From NCBI RefSeq assembly GCF_900141735.1, contig NZ_FQYO01000003.1, positions 186,001 to 250,000 on the forward strand: a stretch of 64,000 bases of DNA, given 5' to 3'. The notes beneath the pieces are model-generated. The model was not told where the DNA came from. It made no database searches and saw nothing but the letters and a program-made list of their open reading frames with translations. This DNA comes from Wenxinia saemankumensis. Its GTDB lineage: Bacteria; Pseudomonadota; Alphaproteobacteria; Rhodobacterales; Rhodobacteraceae. Positions 1 through 8,068 of the stretch are shown here, one piece after another (position 1 is the stretch's first letter; each line of letters begins with the position of its first letter). Made by a program: the position numbers and the translations under genes.

Positions 1-255
1 GGTGTTGCCCGCGTCGTCGCTGGTGCAGTCGGTGCGGGTCGGCGTGGTGTAGCTCGGCATGGTGCGGATCTGCGTGCTGACCGGGACCTGCTGCGCGGCC
101 TCGACCTCGCAGGCCGTCTGCGCGCGATCGAGGACGCCCGGCGCGATGCCGGCGCGGTACCACGCGCTCAGTGGCCAGGGCTCCTGCATGCAGGCGGCCA
201 GGGCGAGCAGCGCCGTCCCCGCCGCCGCGAGCCGCAGTCGTGCCGGCGCGGTCAT
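1..255 (-). CDS. Probable small lipoprotein (3' end outside window)
   Basis: The minus strand is open from an ATG at 253-255 to the left edge of the window, giving 85 codons without a stop. The product begins with an N-terminal hydrophobic segment ending in a lipobox-like LAAC at about residues 19-22, so it is probably exported and lipidated. The remainder is polar and contains several Cys and Thr; I do not recognise the family. Its start overlaps the TGA of the NTF2-like gene by four bases (ATGA), so the two are very likely cotranscribed. The C-terminus is cut by the window edge and the function is unknown. Confidence 0.6.
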   Translation of the reverse strand, partial: MTAPARLRLAAAGTALLALAACMQEPWPLSAWYRAGIAPGVLDRAQTACEVEAAQQVPVSTQIRTMPSYTTPTRTDCTSDDAGNT

Positions 256-608
256 TCGGCCGCCCCGTCGCCGCGGAACCCCGCAAGAAGCTCGATCCGG
301 CCCAGCTCGTCGAGTTCGGCGAAATAGGTGCCGCGCATGCGCGTCTCATCCCCCTCGCCGAAGCCCACGAGCACCCGGTGGTAGCCGTGATGCGTGTCCA
401 CACGCTCCACCTTCGCCCACCAGCCGGGGGCCTGTTCGGTATAGGCGGCGATGTAGTCCAGCAGCTCGTCCTCGGTCGTGATCCGTCCGCCCGTCCGGGG
501 GTCGCAATAGACGAAGCCGGTGGCGAGCGTGCCGGCGATCGCCTCGAGCCGGGCATCCGGGTCGGTCTCGCCCCAGGCGGCGAAGAAGGTCTCGATCGTG
601 TCGGCCAT
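252..608 (-). CDS. NTF2-like / SnoaL-like domain protein
   Basis: This encodes 118 residues beginning MADTIETFFAAWGETDPDAR. The pattern of an N-terminal helix, a short 'FVYCDPRTGG' strand and an alternating C-terminal beta sheet fits the cone-shaped NTF2/SnoaL fold, which in bacteria serves as a ligand-binding or isomerase domain. No catalytic residues can be assigned with confidence. It is the first gene of a two-gene unit with the downstream lipoprotein (4-base overlap). It could equally be a polyketide-cyclase-like protein of unknown ligand. Confidence 0.7.
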   Translation of the reverse strand: MADTIETFFAAWGETDPDARLEAIAGTLATGFVYCDPRTGGRITTEDELLDYIAAYTEQAPGWWAKVERVDTHHGYHRVLVGFGEGDETRMRGTYFAELDELGRIELLAGFRGDGAAE

Positions 609-633
609 GGATCCTGCCCTCCGGTCCGTGGTG

Positions 634-671
634 CGGAAAGGGCCGCGGCGGTCGCCCGCGCGGCCCTTCCG
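634..671 (-). terminator. Terminator-like hairpin after the BMP-family gene
   Basis: A GC-rich inverted repeat (CGGAAGGGCCGCG paired with its near-perfect complement around a short loop) lies just after the stop codon of the binding protein gene on the minus strand and before the next gene. There is no long T run, as is common in high-GC genomes. Confidence 0.5.
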
Positions 672-687
672 CTGTCTCGTGCCGCGA

Positions 688-1683
688 TCAGAAGCTGATG
701 GCGGGGCAGGACTCGTCGGACATGTAGTCGTGGACCTCGATCGAGCCGTCCTCGATGCCGGCGATCGCCTCCTCGACGGCGGCCATCATCTCGTCGGTGA
801 CGAGGCTCTCGTTGTTCTCGTCGATCGCGACGCCGACGCCGCCATTGGCCACGCCCATCACGTTGACGCCGGTCTCGACCTCGGGGCCGGCCATCATCGC
901 GTCGTAGACGGCGTTGTCCACGCGCTTGAGCATCGAGGTCAGGACGAGGCCCGGATGCAGGTAGTTCTGGTTGCTGTCGACGCCGATGGAGAGGATCTCC
1001 TCGTCGGCGGCGGTCTGCAGCACGCCCACGCCGGTGCCGCCGGCCGCGGCGAAGACCACGTCGGCGCCCTGGCTGATCTGCGCCTGCGTCAGCTCCGAGC
1101 CGCGGACCGGATCGTTCCAGGCGGCCGGGGTGGTGCCGGTCATGTTGGCGACGACGGTCGCGTCGGGGTTGGTGTCCATCACGCCCTGCGCGTAGCCGCA
1201 GCCGAACTTGCGGATCAGCGGGATGTCCATGCCGCCGATGAAGCCGACGGTGCCGGTCTCGGACGCCATCGCGGCCATCACGCCGACCAGGTAGGAGCCC
1301 TCGTGCTCGTCGAACACGACCGAGCGCACGTTCGGCTGGTCGACCACGGCGTCGATGATGACGAAGGTCGTGTCCGGGTAGTCCGGCGCGGCGGTCTCGA
1401 GCGCGGTCTGGTTCGAGAAGCCGGCCATGATGACCGGGTTGTAGCCGGCCTCGGCGAAGCGGCGGATCGCCTGCTCGCGCTGGGCGTCGGATTGCAGCTC
1501 GACCTCGGCGAAGGTGCCGCCGGTCTCTTCGGCCCAGCGCTGGGCGCCGGTGAACGAGGATTCGTTGAACGACTTGTCGAACTTGCCGCCCAGATCGAAG
1601 ATCACGGCCGGGTCGGCGAGCGCCGCGCCGGCGGTCATCGCCAGCGTCGCGGTCGCGCCGAGCAGCGTTTTCATGAAGGTCAT
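688..1683 (-). CDS. BMP/PnrA-family ABC substrate-binding protein
   Basis: The 331-residue product has a signal peptide (cleavage after ALA near residue 23) and then the BMP-family start 'VIFDLGGKFDKSFNESSF', where Asp-Lys-Ser-Phe-Asn line the ligand pocket. Members of this family (PnrA, BmpA, Med) bind purine nucleosides in the periplasm for an ABC importer. It is standalone here: no permease or ATPase gene follows, so the transporter partners must lie elsewhere. The ATG at 1683 has a GGGAG ribosome-binding site about six bases upstream; a second in-frame ATG three codons later is possible. A palindrome at 1843-1856 sits in its upstream region. Confidence 0.85.
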   Translation of the reverse strand: MTFMKTLLGATATLAMTAGAALADPAVIFDLGGKFDKSFNESSFTGAQRWAEETGGTFAEVELQSDAQREQAIRRFAEAGYNPVIMAGFSNQTALETAAPDYPDTTFVIIDAVVDQPNVRSVVFDEHEGSYLVGVMAAMASETGTVGFIGGMDIPLIRKFGCGYAQGVMDTNPDATVVANMTGTTPAAWNDPVRGSELTQAQISQGADVVFAAAGGTGVGVLQTAADEEILSIGVDSNQNYLHPGLVLTSMLKRVDNAVYDAMMAGPEVETGVNVMGVANGGVGVAIDENNESLVTDEMMAAVEEAIAGIEDGSIEVHDYMSDESCPAISF

Positions 1684-1842
1684 GGGTCTCTCCCGTTGGT
1701 TCCCTGGATCGGATCCCGGAGCCTTGTCCGTCCGGGTTCGTCCTCGTGGCCCTTAGTCACGCCCCGTGGGCGCGGACTTGTCAATCAAGGGGGCAGGCGA
1801 TGGGGCAGGTCAACCGCAATTTCGTAGCGTTCGCGCGATTTT

Positions 1843-1856
1843 TGACCAGCCGGTCA
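1843..1856. promoter_or_regulatory. Inverted repeat TGACC-N4-GGTCA, possible operator
   Basis: A perfect 5-bp inverted repeat with a 4-bp spacer lies in the 184-bp gap between rimI and the BMP-family binding protein gene, in a locally AT-richer stretch. The same gap holds a TTGACA hexamer on the minus strand, closer to the gene. The spacing and symmetry resemble sites of GntR-type dimeric regulators, but no regulator gene is adjacent, so the assignment is tentative. Confidence 0.3.
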
Positions 1857-1867
1857 GCTTCGGGCGA

Positions 1868-2287
1868 TCACGATCGAGGCAGCCGCTTCTCCAGCACCAG
1901 CGCGTCGACCGACGGGGCCCCGGGGCGGGCATAATAGGCCCTGCGGCGCCCGATGCGCGCATAGCCCGCCCCCGCATAGAGCGCGCGGGCCGGGCCGTTG
2001 TCCTCGGCCACCTCGAGGAAGATCCGCGCTGCGCCGCGCGCGGCCGCCGCGGCTTCGAACGCGGCGAGCGCGGCCCGGGCGAGGCCGGCGCGGCGCCGCT
2101 CGGGCCGGGTGGCGACGGTCAGGATCTCGGCCTCGTCCAGCATCGCCCGGCCGAGGACGAAGGCCGCCGCGTCGCCCGACAGGATCGCGCCCCGGGCCGC
2201 CAGCAGGTCCGCGAATTCCGCCGCGCTCCAGCCCCGCTCCCCGGCAAAGGCGGCGGCGTGGGTCAGGGCCAGCGCCTCGGGCGTCAC
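1868..2287 (-). CDS. rimI: Ribosomal-protein-alanine N-acetyltransferase family (GNAT)
   Basis: The 139-residue product is a compact GNAT domain. The acetyl-CoA loop RPERRRAGLARAAL is at about residues 61-74 and the C-terminal 'NGPARALYAGAGYARIGRRRAYY' block is typical of RimI, which acetylates the N-terminal alanine of ribosomal protein S18. The GTG start at 2287-2285 overlaps the TGA of tsaB by four bases (GTGA), and pairing of rimI with tsaB is a very common bacterial arrangement. In many bacteria the enzyme acts more generally on N-terminal alanines, so the exact substrate here is inferred. Confidence 0.85.
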   Translation of the reverse strand: MTPEALALTHAAAFAGERGWSAAEFADLLAARGAILSGDAAAFVLGRAMLDEAEILTVATRPERRRAGLARAALAAFEAAAAARGAARIFLEVAEDNGPARALYAGAGYARIGRRRAYYARPGAPSVDALVLEKRLPRS

Positions 2288-2859
2288 GGCAGCAGGACCG
2301 GCGGCGGGTCCGAGGCGGGGGCGGCGTCGGCCGCGCGGACATAGACCGGCGCGGGGCGCGGCTGGTCGGTGCCGAGCCGGTCGGCGGCGATCCGGGCGAT
2401 GCGCGCGATCTCCTCGCGCGCGTCCAGCGGCGGCAGGGCGCCCTCGGGGCGCGCCGGCACCAGCGACGGGGCGCCGCCGGGGAAATCCTGCACGTAGGCC
2501 GCGCCGCGCGGGGCCTCGATCGCGGCACGGCAGGGGCGGGGGGCGTCCAGCGCCTGCGCCTCCAGCCGCGAGACACCGATCGCCGGCACGCCGAGGCCCA
2601 GCGCCAGCCCGCGCGCGGCTGCGACCGAGATGCGGATGCCGGTGAAATTGCCGGGCCCCACGCCCACGCCGATCCCGTCCAGCGCCTGCCAGTCCAGACC
2701 GGCCGCGTCCAGCACCTCCCGGCAGAGGTCCATCAGCCGCTCGGCCTGGCCGCGGGCCATCTCCTCGACCCGCGCGTCGCGGATCCGCCCGTCCGACAGC
2801 AACGCGGCCGCGCAATGCGCGGCCGACGTGTCGAAGGCGAGAAGGGTCGGCCCGGGCAT
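2284..2859 (-). CDS. tsaB: tRNA t6A biosynthesis protein TsaB
   Basis: The 191-residue protein starts with the ASKHA-fold strand LLAFDTSAAHCAAAL and carries the TsaB signature GVGPGNFTGIRISV near residues 66-79. TsaB is the inactive paralogue of TsaD and forms with TsaD and TsaE the complex that places threonylcarbamoyl on A37 of ANN-decoding tRNAs. It lacks the metal-binding histidines of TsaD, as expected. Its ATG overlaps the nfu stop by one base and its stop overlaps rimI, indicating an nfu-tsaB-rimI operon with translational coupling. Confidence 0.93.
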   Translation of the reverse strand: MPGPTLLAFDTSAAHCAAALLSDGRIRDARVEEMARGQAERLMDLCREVLDAAGLDWQALDGIGVGVGPGNFTGIRISVAAARGLALGLGVPAIGVSRLEAQALDAPRPCRAAIEAPRGAAYVQDFPGGAPSLVPARPEGALPPLDAREEIARIARIAADRLGTDQPRPAPVYVRAADAAPASDPPPVLLP

Positions 2860-3425
2860 CAGGCCGCGACGGGCCGGACCTCGGTCACCTCGGGGATGTA
2901 GTGCCGCAGCAGGTTCTCGATCCCCATCTTGAGCGTCAGGGTCGAGGACGGGCAGCCGGCGCAGGCCCCCTGCATGTGCAGGTAGACCACCCCGCGCTCG
3001 AAGCCGTGGAAGGTGATGTCGCCGCCGTCCTGCGCGACCGCGGGGCGGACGCGCGTGTCGAGCAGTTCCTTGATCTGCGAGACGATCTCGCCGTCCTCGC
3101 CGTCATGCTCGGCATGGCCCGACCGGGCGGCGGCCTCGGCCCCGGCCATCACCGGCTCGCCCGACTGGTAATGCTCCATGATCGCGCCGAGGACCTGCGG
3201 CTTCACCGCGTCCCAGTCGGCACCCTCCTCCTTGGTCACCGTCACGAAGTCGGTGCCGAAGAACACGCCCGTCACACCCTTCACGCCGAAGATCCGCTGC
3301 GCCAGCGGAGAGGGCGACGCGCTCTCGGCGGCGGGGAAGTCGGCGGTGCCGGCGGACAGCACCTCCTGCCCGGGCAGGAACTTGAGCGTCGCGGGATTCG
3401 GGGTCGATTCGGTCTGGATGAACAT
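2859..3425 (-). CDS. NifU-family Fe-S cluster carrier (Nfu)
   Basis: This 188-residue protein has an N-terminal Nfu domain (residues 1 to about 88, starting MFIQTESTPNPATLKFLPG) and a C-terminal NifU domain with the CxxC cluster ligands Cys155 and Cys158 in the block GACAGCPSSTLTLK. The family delivers assembled 4Fe-4S clusters to target enzymes in the cytoplasm. The start at 3425 matches the highly conserved family N-terminus; a longer frame upstream lacks similarity. It heads an operon with tsaB and rimI. Confidence 0.93.
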   Translation of the reverse strand: MFIQTESTPNPATLKFLPGQEVLSAGTADFPAAESASPSPLAQRIFGVKGVTGVFFGTDFVTVTKEEGADWDAVKPQVLGAIMEHYQSGEPVMAGAEAAARSGHAEHDGEDGEIVSQIKELLDTRVRPAVAQDGGDITFHGFERGVVYLHMQGACAGCPSSTLTLKMGIENLLRHYIPEVTEVRPVAA

Positions 3426-3507
3426 GGGGCGGGGCCTTTCGGTCGCGGGAGACGCCGATATGGGCCGCGGCGCGCGACCCTTCAAGCTGGAACCATTCTA
3501 AAGCAGA

Positions 3508-3536
3508 ACGGGCCGGCCCAACAAGAGCCGACCCGT
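3508..3536 (-). terminator. Terminator-like hairpin after the small exported protein gene
   Basis: On the minus strand the repeat ACGGGTCGGC pairs with GCCGGCCCGT around a 9-base loop and is followed by TCTGCTTT. It separates the small exported protein gene from nfu. Confidence 0.55.
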
Positions 3537-3589
3537 CCGTTGCCGGATTGGGGCGCCGGATCGGGGCGCCGGGCCCCGACCGTCCGGGC

Positions 3590-3919
3590 TCAGAGGCCGA
3601 GGCGCAGGTCGTCGAGCCGCGTGCCGTCGATGTCGAGCACCGCGACGACATCCGTCAGCGCGGGCCGGACGAAATGCACGCGGACATCGGTGTTCAGCCC
3701 GGCCTTCACCGGCGTGGTGCCCAGCAGCTCGCCATTGGTATCGTAGACGGACACGGTGCCGGCGGCATCGGCCAGGACCGTGCCGACATTCACGTTGAAG
3801 GTCGGCGCGCCGGTGGCCTGCCGGTCGGAGGGAACGAAGCCGCTATTGGCCGAGGCGGCGGAAACCGCGCCGAAGCTGGCGACGAGCGCGACGGCGGAGG
3901 CGGTGAGGAGGTTTTTCAT
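3590..3919 (-). CDS. Small exported protein of unknown function
   Basis: The 109-residue product has a clear signal peptide (MKNLLTASAVALVASFGAVS, cleavage after ASA near residue 24). The mature part is about 85 residues rich in Val, Asp and Thr with alternating hydrophobic residues, suggesting a small beta-sandwich in the periplasm; it has no Cys. A good ribosome-binding site (AAGGACC) precedes the ATG. It is monocistronic, with its own hairpin downstream. I do not recognise the family. Confidence 0.65.
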   Translation of the reverse strand: MKNLLTASAVALVASFGAVSAASANSGFVPSDRQATGAPTFNVNVGTVLADAAGTVSVYDTNGELLGTTPVKAGLNTDVRVHFVRPALTDVVAVLDIDGTRLDDLRLGL

Positions 3920-4038
3920 GGGGAGGTCCTTTCGTCTTGTCGTTGACCTGTGACCCCCAGCTAGGTGTGCGGCGCTGCGAGAACGACATGCCGAACCGCA
4001 TCCCGTCTGTGCGCTGGTGCAGGGACACGATCGGGTGA

Positions 4039-4494
4039 TCAGGTAACCTGCTCGAGCCGCTCCTTCGACATCCCGCCCGGCACGATCGTCACCGGAATCT
4101 GCAGCGACCCGGCGCTGCGCGACAGCTCGGTCACCAACGGGCCCGGCCCCTTGCGGTCCGTCCCCGCGCCGAGGACCAGCACCCCGATCTCGGGATCCTC
4201 CTCGATCTGGGCGAGGATCTGCGCCACCGGCTCGCCCTCGCGGATGACCAGCTCGGGATCGACGTTCTGCCGGTCGCGCATCCACTTGGCGAAGACCTCG
4301 AAATGGGCGTGGATGCGCTCGCGCGTCTCCTCGCGCATGATCTCGGCCACGCCCATCCAGTGGTTGAACTCGTCGGGCGGGATCACCGACAGGATGGTCA
4401 CCGCCCCTCCCGTATGGTTCGCGCGCATCGCGGCGAAGCGCATCGCGTTCAGACATTCGCGGCTGTCGTCGAGGATGACGAGGAACTTGCGCAT
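4039..4494 (-). CDS. Universal stress protein, UspA family
   Basis: This 151-residue protein begins MRKFLVILDDSRECLNAMRF, the usual first strand and helix of the UspA fold, and ends with the block 'GPGPLVTELSRSAGSLQIPVTIV', in which the ATP-binding G-2x-G-9x-G-S/T motif is partly kept. UspA proteins bind ATP or AMP and are induced by growth arrest. The ATG at 4494 was preferred because upstream codons do not match the family. It stands alone between a small exported protein and an unknown membrane protein. Confidence 0.82.
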   Translation of the reverse strand: MRKFLVILDDSRECLNAMRFAAMRANHTGGAVTILSVIPPDEFNHWMGVAEIMREETRERIHAHFEVFAKWMRDRQNVDPELVIREGEPVAQILAQIEEDPEIGVLVLGAGTDRKGPGPLVTELSRSAGSLQIPVTIVPGGMSKERLEQVT

Positions 4495-4615
4495 CTTGCT
4501 CTCCCTGCCGGCGGAGCATGCAGCAGGCACCGCCCCGGGGCAACGGGGAGCGGCGTGTGGGTTTCGCTGGCCGGGATCGGCGCCCCGTATCAGTTTCCCG
4601 TCTCGGCGCCCCGTA

Positions 4616-5788
4616 TCAGCGGCCGCGTACCACCTCGGTCAGCGCGGTCCAGAACAGGCGTCCGAACCGCCCGGCCAACCACAGCGCCACCTGCAGCGCC
4701 AGGGCATAGACCATCCCGGCGGCGAGCAGGGCGAGGCCCGACAACCGCACCAGCGCCCGGAACACCCGCGCCTTGCCCAGCACGTCGAAGGCGGCCCGGG
4801 TCTCGGGGCCCATCGCCTCGGCCGCGCGGGCCAGCCGGGCGGCGTCGTCCGGTCCGTCGACATGCCGCAGCAGCAGCGCGGTATCGGTCAGCGAGGTGCG
4901 ATCCGCCACCCGGCCGATATCGGCGGCGACGGCGGACAGCGCGGCGACGCGGCCCATGTCGGCCACCTCGTCCAGCGCTGTCCGGCCCAGCAGGTAGGGC
5001 AGGATCCGGTCGGTCCGCAGCCCGATATCGGCGAGCCGCCCCAGGCTGGCGCGGAAGGCCGGCGTCAGCGTGCCCAGCCGCCGCGCCGTCCGCAGCAGGC
5101 CGGTCCCCGCCTTCACCGTCACCGAGGTGCCCCCGCTCAGGAGTACCGCCCCGGTCGCGGCCAGCCCCGCCACGGCGAGGCCGGCATCGAGGCGGTCGAC
5201 CTCCTCCCCCCGCCAGGCGGCGACACCGGCGCGGCGGAGCGCGTTCACGTCGCCCACCGGGCTGATCTCCACCGGCACGCCGCAGATCGCCAGCAGGTCG
5301 AGCCGCGGGCAGGACGCGATGTCGACCGCACAGGCCCCGCAGGCCGTGGCCGTCGCCCAGGGTCCCGTCAGCTCGGCCTCCATCGCGCCGACCGCCTCTG
5401 CTTGGTCCGCCCGGACAGGCACGCCGAACCGCTCCGCCAGCGACAGGGCGAGCCGCGCATCGTCGAGATCCTCCGCCGCGAGCGCCCGGTCGAGCCGCGC
5501 CGCGACCCAGGCGGCATCGACCTCGCGCGCCATCGCCGTGCGGATCGCGAGTTCCGCCTCCTGCGTGCCGCGCTCGACGAACGGCGCGGTGAAGGGCGAC
5601 AGGGTCAGCGTCCAGAGCAGCAGCGCGGCCGAGGCGAGGATCGGCACGGGGGCAAGGCAGGCGGCGAGGATCCGGCGCGCGGGGGCGGGGCGCCGCCGGT
5701 CGCGCCCGGCGCGGCGCGGCCGTGGCGCCGGCACGGGGCCGCCCGCGCGCCAGCGCGGATCGGCCCGGAGATCGTGGGTCGCTGACAT
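4616..5788 (-). CDS. Hypothetical membrane protein
   Basis: The 390-residue product has an Arg-rich cytoplasmic N-terminus, one hydrophobic segment at about residues 39-60, a second Gly/Ala-rich hydrophobic stretch near residues 200-225 and a third near 340-370. The first periplasmic segment has several Cys in a CGAC...SC arrangement that could form disulfides. I do not recognise the family and see no catalytic motif. It is monocistronic; codon use matches its neighbours. Confidence 0.6.
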   Translation of the reverse strand: MSATHDLRADPRWRAGGPVPAPRPRRAGRDRRRPAPARRILAACLAPVPILASAALLLWTLTLSPFTAPFVERGTQEAELAIRTAMAREVDAAWVAARLDRALAAEDLDDARLALSLAERFGVPVRADQAEAVGAMEAELTGPWATATACGACAVDIASCPRLDLLAICGVPVEISPVGDVNALRRAGVAAWRGEEVDRLDAGLAVAGLAATGAVLLSGGTSVTVKAGTGLLRTARRLGTLTPAFRASLGRLADIGLRTDRILPYLLGRTALDEVADMGRVAALSAVAADIGRVADRTSLTDTALLLRHVDGPDDAARLARAAEAMGPETRAAFDVLGKARVFRALVRLSGLALLAAGMVYALALQVALWLAGRFGRLFWTALTEVVRGR

Positions 5789-6027
5789 CTGCCATGCCTC
5801 TCGCCGGTCTCTGACGGCCCGGTCGGGTCCAGCCTAGACCCGGGCCGGGCGTCCGGTCCACTCCGCCGTGGTCTTTCGGGATGACCAAACGGCGGGCGAG
5901 CTGCCCGGGTTTTGGGCGTCCGCCGGCCGGCATCGCGCGCAGGCGCCCTCCGTGCGGCCCATGCCCTTCCGCAGCGGGACCCCGCGGCGGAAGGGTGTCG
6001 GTCGACGTCATTCAAGGGGAGAGACAG

Positions 6028-7041
6028 ATGATCCGCCATATCGTCGCCGGCGCCGCGCTGGCGCTGACCGGGACCGCCGCCCTCGCGCAGACCGAGATGC
6101 CCTTCGCGCTCGACTGGAAGTTCGAGGGTCCCGCCGCGCCCTACACGCTCGCCATCGACCAGGGGCTGTTCGAGGCGCAGGATCTGTCGGTCACGATCAC
6201 CGAGGGCAACGGCTCGCTCGACGCGATCCCCAAGGTGGCGACCGGCGCCTTCCCGGTCGGTTTCGCCGACATCAATTCGGTGATGCGCTTCCTCGACCAG
6301 AATCCCGGCGCGCCGGTCGTGCCGGTCATGATGGTCTACGACAAGCCGCCCTTCGCGGTGGTGGGCCGGATCAGCCAGGGGATCGAGACCCCCGCCGACC
6401 TCGCCGGATCGGTCCTCGGCGCGCCGCCGCCCGACGGAGCCTGGGCGCAGTTCCCGATCTTCGCCGCCGAGAACGGCCTCGACATGGCCGACATCACGGT
6501 CGAGCCGGTCGGCTTTCCCACGCGCGAGCCCATGCTGGCGAGCGGCGAGGTGGACAGCGTGACCGGCTTCTCGTTCTCCTCGACGCTCAACCTGATCCGT
6601 CTCGGCGTGCCGGAAGAGGACATCTCCGTCCTGCTGATGGCCGATCACGGCGTCGATCTCTACGGCAACGCCATCATCGTGAACACGGACTACGCGGCCG
6701 AGAATCCCGAGGCCGTGACCGGCTTCCTCACCGCCATCGCCGAGGGCTGGCAGGCCGCCATCGACGACCCGGACGCCGCCATCGCCAGCCTGATGGAGCG
6801 CAACCCGGCCGCCGATGCCGAGCTGGAGACGCGCCGCCTGCAGATGGCGATCGACGCCAACGTCCTGACCGACTGGGTGATGGAGAACGGCTTCGGCGGG
6901 ATCGACCCCGCGCGGATGGACGCCTCGATCGAACAGACGCGCACCGTCTACGAGTTCCAGAACGAGCCCGATGCCGCGCTCTACTTCGACGACAGCTACC
7001 TGCCGCCCGCCGAGGCGCGGATGCTGAGCGCGGCGGAGTGA
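6028..7041 (+). CDS. ABC transporter substrate-binding protein, NMT1/THI5-like (NitT/TauT family)
   Basis: The 337-residue product has a signal peptide cleaved near residue 20 (ALA-QTE) and the NMT1-like start 'LDWKFEGPAAPYTLAIDQGLF'. This domain binds nitrate, sulfonates, pyrimidine thiamine precursors or similar small molecules in the periplasm. The ATG at 6028 follows an AGGGGAGAGA ribosome-binding site; an earlier in-frame ATG at 5881 has no signal peptide. It is the first gene of a binding protein-ATPase-permease operon. The LDWK start is reminiscent of thiamine-precursor (ThiY-type) binding proteins, but the ligand cannot be read from sequence alone. Confidence 0.88.
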   Translation: MIRHIVAGAALALTGTAALAQTEMPFALDWKFEGPAAPYTLAIDQGLFEAQDLSVTITEGNGSLDAIPKVATGAFPVGFADINSVMRFLDQNPGAPVVPVMMVYDKPPFAVVGRISQGIETPADLAGSVLGAPPPDGAWAQFPIFAAENGLDMADITVEPVGFPTREPMLASGEVDSVTGFSFSSTLNLIRLGVPEEDISVLLMADHGVDLYGNAIIVNTDYAAENPEAVTGFLTAIAEGWQAAIDDPDAAIASLMERNPAADAELETRRLQMAIDANVLTDWVMENGFGGIDPARMDASIEQTRTVYEFQNEPDAALYFDDSYLPPAEARMLSAAE

Positions 7042-7080
7042 TCCGACCGCCGGGCGGCGTCCCTGCCGCCGGCACCCGTC

Positions 7081-7107
7081 CGGCCGGGCGGCGCCTTCGC
7101 CCGGCCG
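7081..7107 (+). promoter_or_regulatory. Intercistronic hairpin between binding protein and ATPase genes
   Basis: CGGCCGGGC pairs with GCCCGGCCG around a 9-base loop, followed by ATTCCT. Such hairpins after the binding protein gene commonly stabilise its mRNA or reduce read-through, so that more binding protein than ATPase is made. Confidence 0.45.
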
Positions 7108-7132
7108 ATTCCTCGTCCGAAGGCCCGCTGCC

Positions 7133-8068
7133 ATGACCGACCTCATCGCCATAAGCGGCGTGCGCCACGCGTACCGCACAAAGGCCGGCCCGCTCCCCGT
7201 CCTGGACGGGCTGGAGCTGTCCGTGCCCGAGGGCCGGTTCTGCGCCGTCGTCGGCCCGTCCGGCTGCGGCAAGTCCACCCTGACCCGTCTGATCGCCGGC
7301 CTGATGAAGCCCGACCAGGGCGAGGTCCGGCTGGAGGGCAGGCGCGTGACCTCTCCCCGCAGGACGGTCGGCATGGCCTTCCAGAATCCGGTCCTGCTGG
7401 AATGGCGGTCGATCCTCGACAACGTCATCCTGCCGCTCGAGATCGTCGCCCCCCGGATGCCGCGCGCCGAGCGCGTCGCCCGGGCGGAAGAGCTTCTGGA
7501 CATGGTCGGCCTCGCCGGGTTCGAGGGCAAGCGTCCCTCCGAGCTGTCAGGCGGCATGCGCCAGCGCGCCTCGCTCTGCCGGGCGCTGGTGCACCGCCCC
7601 TCCGTCCTCATCATGGACGAACCCTTCGGCGCGCTCGACAATTTCACGCGCGAGGACCTCTGGCAGACGATGCGCGACCTGCGCGCCAGGGAGCGCTTCA
7701 CCTGCGTGCTCATCACCCACGACCTGCGCGAGAGCGTCTTCCTCGGCGACCAGGTCGTCGTCCTGTCGGGGCGTCCGGCGCGCACGCAATACGTCCTCGA
7801 TGTCGACCTGCCGGAGGACCGGACCATCGACATCCTCTACGACAGGCGGGCGGGCGACATGCTCCACCTGCTGCGCGACCAGATCAGGATCGCGCAGGGG
7901 CGGGACGATCCCCCCGCCCACACCGGGTCGGACCTGTTGCCCGGCAGCGCGGCGCAGGGCCTGACGACTCCGGGGGCCGCGCGGGACGCGGGGGGGCCGG
8001 GCGGCGCGCCCGACGGACCGGCGCGGAAGACCGCGCCCGACGGCGCGACGCGGGGGGCCGCGCGATGA
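7133..8068 (+). CDS. ABC transporter ATP-binding protein (NitT/TauT family)
   Basis: The 311-residue protein has Walker A GPSGCGKST (41-49), a Q-loop Gln at 84, the signature LSGGMRQR (138-145), Walker B VLIMDEP (158-164) and a switch His in 'LITHDLRES'. It energises the adjacent permease. From about residue 262 there is an unusual low-complexity tail of roughly 45 residues rich in Gly, Ala, Pro and Arg that is not part of the nucleotide-binding domain. The TGA overlaps the permease ATG (ATGA at 8065-8068). Confidence 0.92.
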   Translation: MTDLIAISGVRHAYRTKAGPLPVLDGLELSVPEGRFCAVVGPSGCGKSTLTRLIAGLMKPDQGEVRLEGRRVTSPRRTVGMAFQNPVLLEWRSILDNVILPLEIVAPRMPRAERVARAEELLDMVGLAGFEGKRPSELSGGMRQRASLCRALVHRPSVLIMDEPFGALDNFTREDLWQTMRDLRARERFTCVLITHDLRESVFLGDQVVVLSGRPARTQYVLDVDLPEDRTIDILYDRRAGDMLHLLRDQIRIAQGRDDPPAHTGSDLLPGSAAQGLTTPGAARDAGGPGGAPDGPARKTAPDGATRGAAR

